Source of the DNA: an uncultured Roseiflexaceae bacterium
GTDB lineage: Bacteria; Chloroflexota; Chloroflexia; Chloroflexales; Roseiflexaceae
Assembly (NCBI GenBank): GCA_937988885.1
Contig: CALKHR010000100.1
Location: 52,983 to 116,982 of the forward strand
Reading direction: 5' to 3'
DNA length: 64,000 nucleotides
In this document: piece by piece, positions 27,163 to 35,515 of the stretch
Numbering within the stretch: the first letter of the stretch is position 1
Layout of the letters: every line of letters begins with the position of its first letter
The notes under the pieces: generated by a model
Told to the model about the DNA's origin: nothing
Databases searched by the model: none
The model's input: only the letters and a program-made list of their open reading frames with translations
Made by a program: the position numbers and the translations under genes

Positions 27163-27492
27163 ATGAACGAACTCAGCACAGTACCCGAAGCTCTGCTGTA
27201 CCAAGCCATCGCGCAATCGATCGTCGATGCCATCGATGAGCCGTGGAGTAGCGCCAGTGCGATGGTCGTGATCGAGAATGAGGTAACAGGCCTGATCGCA
27301 GGTCAGTACGCCACGAAAGACAGCACCGAGCAAGATCACGATCTTCGGCTTGATAGCCAATGCTACGCTCTGTTTGAGGAATTGGCCCGCCGCGCCAAGC
27401 AAGGCGAGAACCCTTGGAATGTTGCGCAATTTCATCTTTATCCCGATGCACGTTTTGAATTCCAAGTTGCCATGGTTGCACTGGCAGCGTAA
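27163..27492 (+). CDS. YezG-like (DUF600) immunity protein
   Basis: 109 residues, acidic. It has the two landmarks of the YezG/DUF600 family: an N-terminal LLYQAIAQSIVDAIDEPW helix and a C-terminal ENPWNVAQFHLYPDARFEF segment (family pattern EPW...F.L...G.F). In Bacillus YezG neutralises the LXG toxin YeeF, a type VII substrate. Here it follows the WXG/pre-toxin gene by 4 bases, as toxin-immunity pairs do. GGAG of the preceding stop region serves as its ribosome site. Confidence 0.72.
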   Translation: MNELSTVPEALLYQAIAQSIVDAIDEPWSSASAMVVIENEVTGLIAGQYATKDSTEQDHDLRLDSQCYALFEELARRAKQGENPWNVAQFHLYPDARFEFQVAMVALAA

Positions 27493-27511
27493 CACCAGCA
27501 CAAGGTGAAGT

Positions 27512-29776
27512 ATGACAAAGGGTATGCGTAACACCTGGTGGTTGGTGCTCGTGGCGCTGCTGCTCTGCTCCTCGGTTGCAATGGCCCAAACGACGACCAC
27601 GATGACGATCTTGCGGGTGGTGCCGCAGGGCAAAGGGCCATCCGGTGGCCTCCTGCTCGACATCTATTTCACACTGCGCGATAGCGAGAACCGCCCGATG
27701 CCCAATGCGAATTTCGGCGCAGGTACCGTCTCGTTTGCGAATACCACCATTCCGCCCGTGGCGACATCGTCCGTCAAGGTGGCGACATCGTCGAGCCGTG
27801 TGGCGCTGCTGATCGACGCCAGCGGCAGCATGATGAACCTGATGCCCGACGTGCAAAAGGCTGCGATCGCCGCTGTGAAAGAGGCGCCCGCCAACACGGG
27901 CATCGCCGTGTTCGCCTTCTCAGATACCAACACAACAGAACTGTTTCGTCCACTCAGCATGGGCAGTTCTGCTGGTTTCAACACCGATATGCAACTGGTC
28001 GCCAGCGATATTCAGCGTGTCGAAGCGGTCAAAAATGGCTCGACCTGCCTCTACGACGCGAGTTTCCTGGCGCTGGAGTATGTGCGGCAGTACAGCCGTG
28101 TGGAGGAGGGTGAGCGCGCTGCGGTGATTATATTCACCGATGGTCGTGACGAGAAATTCCAGAGTAGTGGCACGTGCAGCAAACGTTCGTTGGAAGATGT
28201 GGTGCGCCAAGCCAAGAACGGGCCTCTGATCCCCATCCATACGATCGGCTTCTGTACGCAAGGGGCCTGTGAGAACATCGACAAAGTGACCTTGCAGACG
28301 ATGTCGTGGCAGAGCGGCGGCTTCTCGGTCGATGGCCAACAGAACGAACTCGACGCGATGTTCAAGGATGTGATGCTGGCGCTCAAGAGCCAATGGGTGG
28401 TGCAGGTCGAGGTGTTCGTAGGCCCAGGTGAGCACCATAGTACGCTGAGTTTACCGATTCAAGGTGAGGCCACGCTTGTCACCGCGCCGTTCTCCTTCAC
28501 CACGACGGAAGATTACCAGAGTGTGCCGAGCTTCAAATTTGATCGCACCTACGATCCCGACCTCGATGTGTACATGGCCTTGCCCAACCTGACCAATCCG
28601 CAAACCATTAAAACAGTTCGGCTGTTGGTGAAGGATAAGCGGGCCGGCACGACGCAGCACACAGCCGAACATTCCGGCGCAGAGGTCACGGAACCGTTCG
28701 AGGTTCCGGGCACGCTGTTGGAGGCGAACCGTGAGTATTGCTTCCAGATCGAGGCGATCGACGCAATCGGGGCCAACGTCCTGACGCCGCAAGGCGATAC
28801 CGTTCTTGGCGAAATGTGCGGCATCTACGAGCCAAAACTCGCTTGGACGATCGATTCCTATCGCTTGGATCCTGAGTTCAATTACGTTGATGTGAATTTT
28901 GATGTGCGCGGTGCTGGTAAGCGCACCCTGCAGATCGATGGCCAGATCTCCGATGAAAAGAGTGGCGAGATCATCCTCGAAGTACCGCGTACTGTGCTGG
29001 AGGAAAACCAAAAGAACTTGAGGGTGGATCTGCCCGATCGCTTCCGTGAATTGGCGGATGGCCAGCGCACGTTTCGCGTAGCGCTGCGGCTGATCCCAGG
29101 TAACGATCAACCGGTTGAACCGTTACGTGTGCAGTCATTTAAGCCGGATGCCGCGCCACGTTCCAGCGGGTGGTCGGTGTTCTTCAGACCTTTCACTCTC
29201 CTGTATGTACAGCTTGCACTTGTCGCCATTGTCATCATTGCTGGCGTAGCTCTGTTCTTCATCCGTCGTAGCTCTCGCCGAGAGGAGACATTTGTTGATC
29301 CCAGGCAGACCTTCTCACCACAAACTGCGCCATTGAACGAGCGAAACCCTACGCCCTCTGCGCAATCGGTGGCGTCGGCGGCTCCAATAATGTCGATCCC
29401 CAGTGGCGATGTGCCAACCGAGCGCTTGGATGAGCATATGTTGGGCAAGCCTTCGTTGGTGGTGCGTGTGCTCAACACCGTTGATCAAACGCAGATCCGC
29501 AGTCAGCACATCACGAGGTTCCCCTGTATGGTCGGGCGGAGCGCTGCTAAAACGCAATTTTATATCGGCGGCGATCCCGATGTCTCGCGTGAACATCTGC
29601 GCCTCGATTTCGATGGTCAATCGTTTTCGCTGTACTGTCTCAGTCGGTATGGCGTTTCGGTGGATGGGACGCCGCTCCCGTCTCATACGACGATGCGCAT
29701 CACCAACAAGATGATGGTGGGTTTAAGCCCCAGAACGATTATTGAGATCGAACGCATTCCTCCAGAAACAACTTAG
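27512..29776 (+). CDS. Secreted/membrane VWA protein with cytoplasmic FHA domain
   Basis: 754 residues. Signal peptide (cleavage near AMAQT), then a von Willebrand A domain with an intact MIDAS (LLIDASGSMM and FTDGRDE, about 95-290). Two beta-sandwich-like segments lead to a membrane helix (about 564-588, LYVQLALVAIVIIAGVALFF) followed by RRSSRR. A linker then precedes an FHA domain (about 672-750: FPCMVGRSAAKT, DVSREHLRLDF). VWA domains bind proteins through a metal ion; an FHA domain reads phospho-threonine. The layout ties an outer adhesion module to inner phospho-signalling. The ATG at 27512 has AAGGTG upstream. Confidence 0.88.
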   Translation: MTKGMRNTWWLVLVALLLCSSVAMAQTTTTMTILRVVPQGKGPSGGLLLDIYFTLRDSENRPMPNANFGAGTVSFANTTIPPVATSSVKVATSSSRVALLIDASGSMMNLMPDVQKAAIAAVKEAPANTGIAVFAFSDTNTTELFRPLSMGSSAGFNTDMQLVASDIQRVEAVKNGSTCLYDASFLALEYVRQYSRVEEGERAAVIIFTDGRDEKFQSSGTCSKRSLEDVVRQAKNGPLIPIHTIGFCTQGACENIDKVTLQTMSWQSGGFSVDGQQNELDAMFKDVMLALKSQWVVQVEVFVGPGEHHSTLSLPIQGEATLVTAPFSFTTTEDYQSVPSFKFDRTYDPDLDVYMALPNLTNPQTIKTVRLLVKDKRAGTTQHTAEHSGAEVTEPFEVPGTLLEANREYCFQIEAIDAIGANVLTPQGDTVLGEMCGIYEPKLAWTIDSYRLDPEFNYVDVNFDVRGAGKRTLQIDGQISDEKSGEIILEVPRTVLEENQKNLRVDLPDRFRELADGQRTFRVALRLIPGNDQPVEPLRVQSFKPDAAPRSSGWSVFFRPFTLLYVQLALVAIVIIAGVALFFIRRSSRREETFVDPRQTFSPQTAPLNERNPTPSAQSVASAAPIMSIPSGDVPTERLDEHMLGKPSLVVRVLNTVDQTQIRSQHITRFPCMVGRSAAKTQFYIGGDPDVSREHLRLDFDGQSFSLYCLSRYGVSVDGTPLPSHTTMRITNKMMVGLSPRTIIEIERIPPETT

Positions 29777-29789
29777 TGTAGGTACAACT

Positions 29790-31676
29790 ATGCAGCGATT
29801 GTTCAACATAGTGCTGGTTTTGGTGCTGCTGAGCCTTCCGTTGAGTGGGGCGCATGCGGCGAACGATTCGGTGTTAGCGATCACCAACGTCGATACCGAG
29901 CATTTCCCCTGGATAGCGCTGGATGTGATGGGCATACCGCCTGGTTTTCCAGTGAATCAGGTACAGGTGCAGATCGGCGGTAAGCCTGTGGCGATCGAAT
30001 CCACAGCGACGGTGTATCAGCCATTGAGTGTGGCGTTTGTTGCCGATACGTCGCCGATCATGGCGCAGCCGCAGGCGCAGTTCAGCAGCAGTTTTGTGAT
30101 GATGCGCCAGCGCCTCATCGATATGCTGATGCACCTGCAGAGCGTGGAACCGATCGGTGAGCAACGTGCCAGCCTAATCTCCGCAGGCAAGGAGATGGCG
30201 GTGCTGCACCCGCTCTCCAACGACTTCGGCGCCTTGATGAACACAGTGCAGGGCAGCGATCCCAACCGTCCATTCACGCCACCGTCAGCCGGTGATAACG
30301 CCGAGCCGAAGGTGTTGGGTGCGGCGATCACCGTGGCGATGCAGGAGCTGCTGACAGTGCAGGGTCCATCGCCACGCGTGTTGGTAGTGTTGGCCTCGGC
30401 TGCGAGTAACGACATCATCGATGTGAGCAGTTTGGTACAGCCCTTAGCAGTGGAGCGTCAGACTGGCCGTCCGATCAGCGTGTTGGTGATCGGCTACTCC
30501 AATGCGCTCTCCGACGGTGCTGCCTCAACAAGCACCTCGTCGTTGGTGCAACTGGCGAATAGCCTGGGTGGCGAGTTGGTGATGGTGGAGGGTTCGCCTT
30601 CGCCCGAGGTCTACGTGCAGATCAACACTGCTTTTAATGCCATACTGCAGCGTGGTGTGAGCCATCGGTTCTTGGTGCACGCGCCGAGCCTGCCCGGTAC
30701 GCTCACCACCATCCAAGTGGGTGCGGGTAATGCCACAGCGGAGGCGCGCTTGGAGTTGCCTCCCACGCTTTCGCCCTTCCATGTGCAGGTGGCCGGGCCG
30801 ATCGAGAACAAGTTGCACCTCTCGGTGGTGCAGGATGATGAGGGCGCGCCGCCGAGCCAAGTCCAGTATTTGCTCGATTGGCGTGTGCTCGATGAGCCGC
30901 TCTCCAACGCTCCTGCCTTCGAGTACGCCATTGATCTGAGCGACCCCGCATTTCAGGCGCGTTTTGCGCCGGGCTCCTATTCGTTGACGGCGGTGGCGTG
31001 GGATGCCGAGGGCAAACCACTCGCTAGCAATCAGCCGTTGCAGATCGTGGTGATGCATCCGAGCAGCAGCACCTCGTTGTTGCAGTACTGGTGGGTGTTG
31101 GCCGTGCCGCTCGTTCTCGCAGTGGCAGGCGTTGGTGTTTGGCAGTTCCTCAAGCGCCGTCATTATCCATACCCCTCGTCCTCTGCGTACAGCAACTGGA
31201 CGACGACAACACCTGCAGTTGGCGATGAGGATGTCACTCGTCGTATGGATGACGAAGAGCCGACTGCGCGTATCTCGCAACCAGTTTCCGATGAGGTAAC
31301 TCGTCGACTCGATGGCACTGCGCCAGCACAGCCGAGGGTGCGTTGGTTCGTGGATGTGCTTGAGAACGATCGGTTGAGCAGTGTTGAGTTACCTGAGCAT
31401 ACCCGTTATTACGATCTTGGAAGACGAACCTCAAGTGGTCATCAACCCTGTGTGGCATTAACGAACCTTTCGGTATCGCGCGACATGCATGCCACCCTGA
31501 CGCCAACAGGAGATGGGATGACCTTATTGGCCGCTGAGACGACGAATGGAACATATGTAGGTGAAGATCGTCAACCGTTGAGTCCTAATGTGCCGCATGT
31601 GTTGCAATCGCAAGATGTATTTTGGCTGGGACATGTCAAACTTCGCCTACGCTGTGAGGTAGAGAACAGTGCCTAA
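29790..31676 (+). CDS. VWA-like protein with degenerate MIDAS and C-terminal FHA-like domain
   Basis: 628 residues, a diverged paralogue of the preceding gene. Signal peptide (ending GAHAAND), a VWA fold whose MIDAS reads VAFVADTSPIM (DxSxS altered), and further beta domains. A membrane helix (about 443-465, WWVLAVPLVLAVAGVGVWQF) is followed by a cytoplasmic linker with two VTRR(M/L)D repeats (DVTRRMDDEE, EVTRRLDGT). The FHA-like end has LGRRTS, SVSRDMHATL and NGTYVG. The VTRR repeats contain threonines that could be kinase targets. The frame opens at 29742; the ATG at 29790 starts the signal peptide. The stop overlaps the kinase gene by 8 bases. Confidence 0.82.
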   Translation: MQRLFNIVLVLVLLSLPLSGAHAANDSVLAITNVDTEHFPWIALDVMGIPPGFPVNQVQVQIGGKPVAIESTATVYQPLSVAFVADTSPIMAQPQAQFSSSFVMMRQRLIDMLMHLQSVEPIGEQRASLISAGKEMAVLHPLSNDFGALMNTVQGSDPNRPFTPPSAGDNAEPKVLGAAITVAMQELLTVQGPSPRVLVVLASAASNDIIDVSSLVQPLAVERQTGRPISVLVIGYSNALSDGAASTSTSSLVQLANSLGGELVMVEGSPSPEVYVQINTAFNAILQRGVSHRFLVHAPSLPGTLTTIQVGAGNATAEARLELPPTLSPFHVQVAGPIENKLHLSVVQDDEGAPPSQVQYLLDWRVLDEPLSNAPAFEYAIDLSDPAFQARFAPGSYSLTAVAWDAEGKPLASNQPLQIVVMHPSSSTSLLQYWWVLAVPLVLAVAGVGVWQFLKRRHYPYPSSSAYSNWTTTTPAVGDEDVTRRMDDEEPTARISQPVSDEVTRRLDGTAPAQPRVRWFVDVLENDRLSSVELPEHTRYYDLGRRTSSGHQPCVALTNLSVSRDMHATLTPTGDGMTLLAAETTNGTYVGEDRQPLSPNVPHVLQSQDVFWLGHVKLRLRCEVENSA

Positions 31677-32697
31677 ACAACGTAGCCTTCAACCTTTGCC
31701 GCCAGGTCAGATCGTGGATACTTACGAGATCCTGCATTTGCTCAATTCGGGCGGTCAAGCTCAGATCTATTTGGCGCGTGTGGTGCGTCCGCCACAGCCA
31801 CCGATCCAACAAGTGGTACGCCATGTGATAGAGGGGCGCGCCAACGCGGAGTTCGTTGAGGCACAACGCCTCTGCGTGATGAAGCTTGCCCTGCCAGGCT
31901 CGGAGGATAATCTGCGCGACGAGCACCAGTATCTGCTCGATCAGCGGTTTCAGCACCCGCGCTTGCCCAAGTTGTACGGGGCGAACCGTGGTGAGACGAC
32001 CACCGAGCGTCGACGCGGTTTGCTCGGGCTTGGCTATGTCCACCACCACAATCTCACTGGCGAGCGTCTTCACCTGCCGTACATCACCATGCCGTATGTG
32101 TTGGGCGGCTCGCTCAGGGATCTGATCAAGCTGCGCAAATTCGAGCCGTTCCCACCTGCGACCGCCGTACGTATCGCGTTGCAGGTCGGCGAGGCCGTGC
32201 AGCACCTACACACCCAGATGGGTCTGGTGCATCAGGATATTGCGCCCAGTAATGTCTTGTTGCAGACGCGACTCTCCTCGTTCCGTGCGCAGGTGCCGGA
32301 GTGTATGCTGATCGATTTGGCGGTGGCGGATTCGCCGCACCATCCGAAACTGCGCTCGCCGTATGGCAGAAGGATGTATCAGCCGCCAGAGCGCCTCAAA
32401 ACCCCGCCCAGCCCGATCGATTGGTCGGTGGATGTGTATAGCTTGGGCATGCTGCTCTACGAGTTGCTGGTGGGGCGCCTTCCAGCGCGTCCATCGGGTG
32501 CGGAGATTGTTGTGCCGCCGCCGCTGCACGAGATCGCGCCACGGCTCTCCCGTGAATTAACTTCCGTGGTGATGAACGCCCTATCTCCGCAGCCTCAGCA
32601 TCGGCCATCCGTAACGCAATTCAATCAACAATTGGCTTGTTTGCCCGAGGCTGCTGCTACGGGCGCATTGCGTCTCCCCTTGTGGGGCGCGTCATAA
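31669..32697 (+). CDS. Serine/threonine protein kinase
   Basis: 342 residues, cytoplasmic, kinase domain only (about 18-320). The beta-3 lysine is in CVMKLALP and the catalytic loop reads VHQDIAPSNVLL, keeping catalytic Asp and metal-binding Asn while HRDxK becomes HQDxA. The magnesium loop is IDLAVAD (Asp kept) and QPPER replaces APE. VDVYSLGMLLYELLVG is typical. It may be active, unlike the pseudokinase at 15645. GTG start inside the previous gene, so translation is coupled. With the phosphatase next door it should set the phosphorylation state read by the FHA proteins. Confidence 0.88.
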   Translation: MPKQRSLQPLPPGQIVDTYEILHLLNSGGQAQIYLARVVRPPQPPIQQVVRHVIEGRANAEFVEAQRLCVMKLALPGSEDNLRDEHQYLLDQRFQHPRLPKLYGANRGETTTERRRGLLGLGYVHHHNLTGERLHLPYITMPYVLGGSLRDLIKLRKFEPFPPATAVRIALQVGEAVQHLHTQMGLVHQDIAPSNVLLQTRLSSFRAQVPECMLIDLAVADSPHHPKLRSPYGRRMYQPPERLKTPPSPIDWSVDVYSLGMLLYELLVGRLPARPSGAEIVVPPPLHEIAPRLSRELTSVVMNALSPQPQHRPSVTQFNQQLACLPEAAATGALRLPLWGAS

Positions 32698-32711
32698 CGA
32701 CTGGAGAGCAT

Positions 32712-34133
32712 ATGTCGGCCAATGTTCGGCAGTCGAACGAGCAGGTGGCTTCAACTGGCCCGCACCTCGTAGCTCGTTCTCGATCTGAAAAAGGGGTGCG
32801 CAAGGATAATCAGGATACCGATGCCGTATTCGAACTGCCCGATGGCGTTTGCGGCATTGTGGCCGATGGGATGGGCGGCGGCGTGGATGGCAAGCTGTTT
32901 AGCCAGCAAGCGGTGGAGATGGTGATCCGCACGCTCCGAGCGCATGCCGATCGCCCTGCCATCGAGCGTATACGCCTTGCGATGCAGACAGCTGCTGATG
33001 CGATCCTCGGCCTGCGTATGAGCGACCCGCGCTACCAGAATAGCGGCACAACCTTGGCGCTCGCTCTGGTGACGCAGCGCGCCGATCACGCCGAGGCGGC
33101 GATCGGCCATATCGGCGATAGTCGAATCTACAAAATTACCGGCGATGGAGTGGTTACGCTGCTTACCATCGATCACAATTACGCCGAGCAAATGATCGCG
33201 GAGGGCGCGAATCCCGATCAGGCGTACAGCGATCGCTTGGGGCAGCGCTTGACGTATTCGTTGGGCGAAGAACTGCGCATTGAACGCATCCCCGATGCGT
33301 TGCGAGTCGTGCGGTTGGAGCCGAACGATCGCCTGCTGATCTGTAGCGATGGCGTGAGCCGCATGCTGCAGCCTAACGAGTTCGCTGCGGCCACGATTGG
33401 TCGGAGCGCCCAAGCCGCCGCCGATTTAGTCGTCAAGCGGGCGTTGGAGAAGGGGTCGAGCGATAATGCGACCGCTGTGGTGATCCATTACGCTACCCCG
33501 TCTGCTGCTCCGGCGCGCTCGGCGGTTGCGACAAACCATCTGCGCCGCCCGGCGATGGTGCTGATCGCCGCGTTTGTGGTGCTGCTCTTGGGGGCGGGCG
33601 CGTGGGCATGGCAGGCTTCGGCTCGCTCGGAATCGACCCCCACCGTGGCGCCAACGCAGCCTCTTGTTGCTAGCGAAACCGTTACGGTCGTTGCGACTGA
33701 GCGCTCGGCCCCTGCGGGACCGCCGACTTCGACGGCGGCACCAACAAATACACCAACGCCAACGGCAACGGCAACCGCAACAGCAACCTATACACCGACA
33801 CCAACGCCAACTAAAACGCCGCTTCCGACGTCATCTGTGAGATTCACACCTCTACCAGGGACACAATCGGAGATGACGCCAACGCAGGAGCAGGCGATCC
33901 CAACGGTAGTTCTCGCTACACCAGAGCCAACGCAGGAAATGACATCAGAACCGGTACCAGAAACGACGTCGGAACCAATACCTGAAGCGACGCCAGTAAC
34001 AGTGCCAGAACCGACGCCCGAGCCAGCACTACCAACTCCCCAAACATTGGTAGAACCAGCTGAAGCACCACCTCCTACAGCGACGCCGGAGGCACCATCG
34101 CAGGAAGCGCCTTTAGATCAACCGGAACAGTAG
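32712..34133 (+). CDS. PP2C-type serine/threonine phosphatase, membrane-anchored
   Basis: 473 residues from the ATG at 32712 (GGAGAG site). PP2C motifs in order: RKDNQDTD, VADGMGGG, GHIGDSRIY, LICSDGVS and SSDNATAVV, so all metal-binding aspartates are present. A membrane helix (about 285-305) follows. The outside part is a long low-complexity tail of Thr/Pro/Glu repeats (TPTATATAT, EPTPEPA types), probably wall-spanning. Known PP2C enzymes of this kind reverse Ser/Thr kinases of the same operon. Confidence 0.93.
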   Translation: MSANVRQSNEQVASTGPHLVARSRSEKGVRKDNQDTDAVFELPDGVCGIVADGMGGGVDGKLFSQQAVEMVIRTLRAHADRPAIERIRLAMQTAADAILGLRMSDPRYQNSGTTLALALVTQRADHAEAAIGHIGDSRIYKITGDGVVTLLTIDHNYAEQMIAEGANPDQAYSDRLGQRLTYSLGEELRIERIPDALRVVRLEPNDRLLICSDGVSRMLQPNEFAAATIGRSAQAAADLVVKRALEKGSSDNATAVVIHYATPSAAPARSAVATNHLRRPAMVLIAAFVVLLLGAGAWAWQASARSESTPTVAPTQPLVASETVTVVATERSAPAGPPTSTAAPTNTPTPTATATATATYTPTPTPTKTPLPTSSVRFTPLPGTQSEMTPTQEQAIPTVVLATPEPTQEMTSEPVPETTSEPIPEATPVTVPEPTPEPALPTPQTLVEPAEAPPPTATPEAPSQEAPLDQPEQ

Positions 34134-34229
34134 CAAGTTGTGTTTTGTGATGACACTCGCGATATATCGGACACAGTCATCTATCTCACCAAATGTGGTA
34201 GAACGCTCTCGTAGCGAGTGAGGACTAGT

Positions 34230-35249
34230 ATGAGCAAACGAAGCTTTGTACATATTGTGGCAGTTGTACTGCTCACCTGGCAGTTGGCGAGTTGCGGCAC
34301 AACACAGCAGACGAATGTCGTTGAGCCGACCGTCACTCCCGTGGGCACCAGTGTGCCACCATCGCTCAACGGCTCGGTGCTTTCCAGCGAGCCTCAGGCC
34401 GATCTCATGCTGGCGGAGCAACAGATTGCGGCTGGCCAATATGCGGATGCGATTCGCATTCTGCATCATCTGAACACGCAGGATGCGAACGCGGCCCAGC
34501 CCTTGTTCGCGCAAGCCTACCTGAATTGGGGGCGCTCGATCGTGCAAGGCTCAACAGCACACAGCGATATTGAGAGTGCTCGAGAGCGCTTTATCAATGG
34601 CTTGGCATTGGCACCCGCCAGCCAGGAACTACGCGCCGAACTCGCCAATACCGATGTGTACTTGGCGATAGCTCAGAAGATAGAGCAATTGCGCCTTGCC
34701 AACGCCGAGGAGGACACCGAGCGGGCCAATACGCTCGCCACCGAGTTGATGCCTCAACTCAGCGAGATCCGCCAACGCGCGAAGGATTTTGGGTCGTTCG
34801 CAGCTTTAGCATACGATGGTTTTTTGGCTTGTGGTTCGGCGTTTATAGCCAACAATCAGCGTGACCAAGCACGTTCCGCCTTCGAGCAGGCTGTGGGCAT
34901 CCCCGGAATGGACACCGAATTCGCACGTGCGGAACTAGAGAAACTGCGCGAGCCGACACCGACGCCAACCAGGGTTGCTCCGACGCCACCTCCTCGCCAA
35001 TTGGTCGTGGTGCCCGATGTGCGCGGTGCCGACCCTGGCGCTGCGAAGAGCTTTTTGGAGGCGCAAGGCTTCCAAGTCGCTCTGACCCAGATCACCGACC
35101 CTGCGCAGCTCATCGGTCTCTGCAAGCAGATGGTTTCGTACACCGCGCCACAGGGCGGCGCCCGCGTTGATAAGGGAAGTTTAGTGCGCATCTTCTATCG
35201 CGGCTTCGATAATTACTCCAGTCCAGCGAACTGCCCGCCCGGTCGCTAA
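34230..35249 (+). CDS. Lipoprotein with helical repeats and C-terminal PASTA domain
   Basis: 339 residues. Signal peptide with lipobox LASC-G (Cys near residue 24), a Thr/Pro linker, then a TPR-like helical region (about 65-225). A PASTA domain closes it (about 255-325: VVVPDVRGADPGAAKSFLEA, GFQVALTQI, VDKGSLVRIFY). PASTA domains bind peptidoglycan fragments and usually sit on the outer part of Ser/Thr kinases; here the module is on a separate lipoprotein. GAGGACT precedes the ATG. Last gene of the 21-kb block; a terminator follows. Confidence 0.85.
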   Translation: MSKRSFVHIVAVVLLTWQLASCGTTQQTNVVEPTVTPVGTSVPPSLNGSVLSSEPQADLMLAEQQIAAGQYADAIRILHHLNTQDANAAQPLFAQAYLNWGRSIVQGSTAHSDIESARERFINGLALAPASQELRAELANTDVYLAIAQKIEQLRLANAEEDTERANTLATELMPQLSEIRQRAKDFGSFAALAYDGFLACGSAFIANNQRDQARSAFEQAVGIPGMDTEFARAELEKLREPTPTPTRVAPTPPPRQLVVVPDVRGADPGAAKSFLEAQGFQVALTQITDPAQLIGLCKQMVSYTAPQGGARVDKGSLVRIFYRGFDNYSSPANCPPGR

Positions 35250-35258
35250 CATCCCCTT

Positions 35259-35294
35259 GGAGAGGTCGTTTGTGCTCAGACAAGCGGCCTCTCC
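35259..35294 (+). terminator. Terminator of the secretion locus
   Basis: Long hairpin GGAGAGG-T-CGTTTGT / ACAAGCG-G-CCTCTCC with a 6-base loop, 10 bases after the PASTA gene. A pyrimidine-rich stretch follows. Confidence 0.7.
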
Positions 35295-35337
35295 ATTCCT
35301 CACTCTCCTCTCTTTTCCTCAGACGAAAACATCTGAT

Positions 35338-35366
35338 TTGACATAAGCGTGCATTCTACGTATCAA
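35338..35366 (+). promoter_or_regulatory. Predicted GH35 promoter
   Basis: TTGACA, 17-base spacer, TATCAA. A second TTGACA at 35449-35454 has only a weak -10 (CATACC). Either gives a leader to the start at 35516. Confidence 0.5.
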
Positions 35367-35515
35367 GCGCACCGGATACAAGGGTGCGTTTGGTGTGATA
35401 TTCCTCGGAAATAAACAAAAAGAGTACGCTTTTCAGCAAGAACGCTCCTTGACAACTGAGTAGCATACGAGCATACCGAATCGAAACCATATCCGCAATG
35501 GAGAGGAATGATGCA

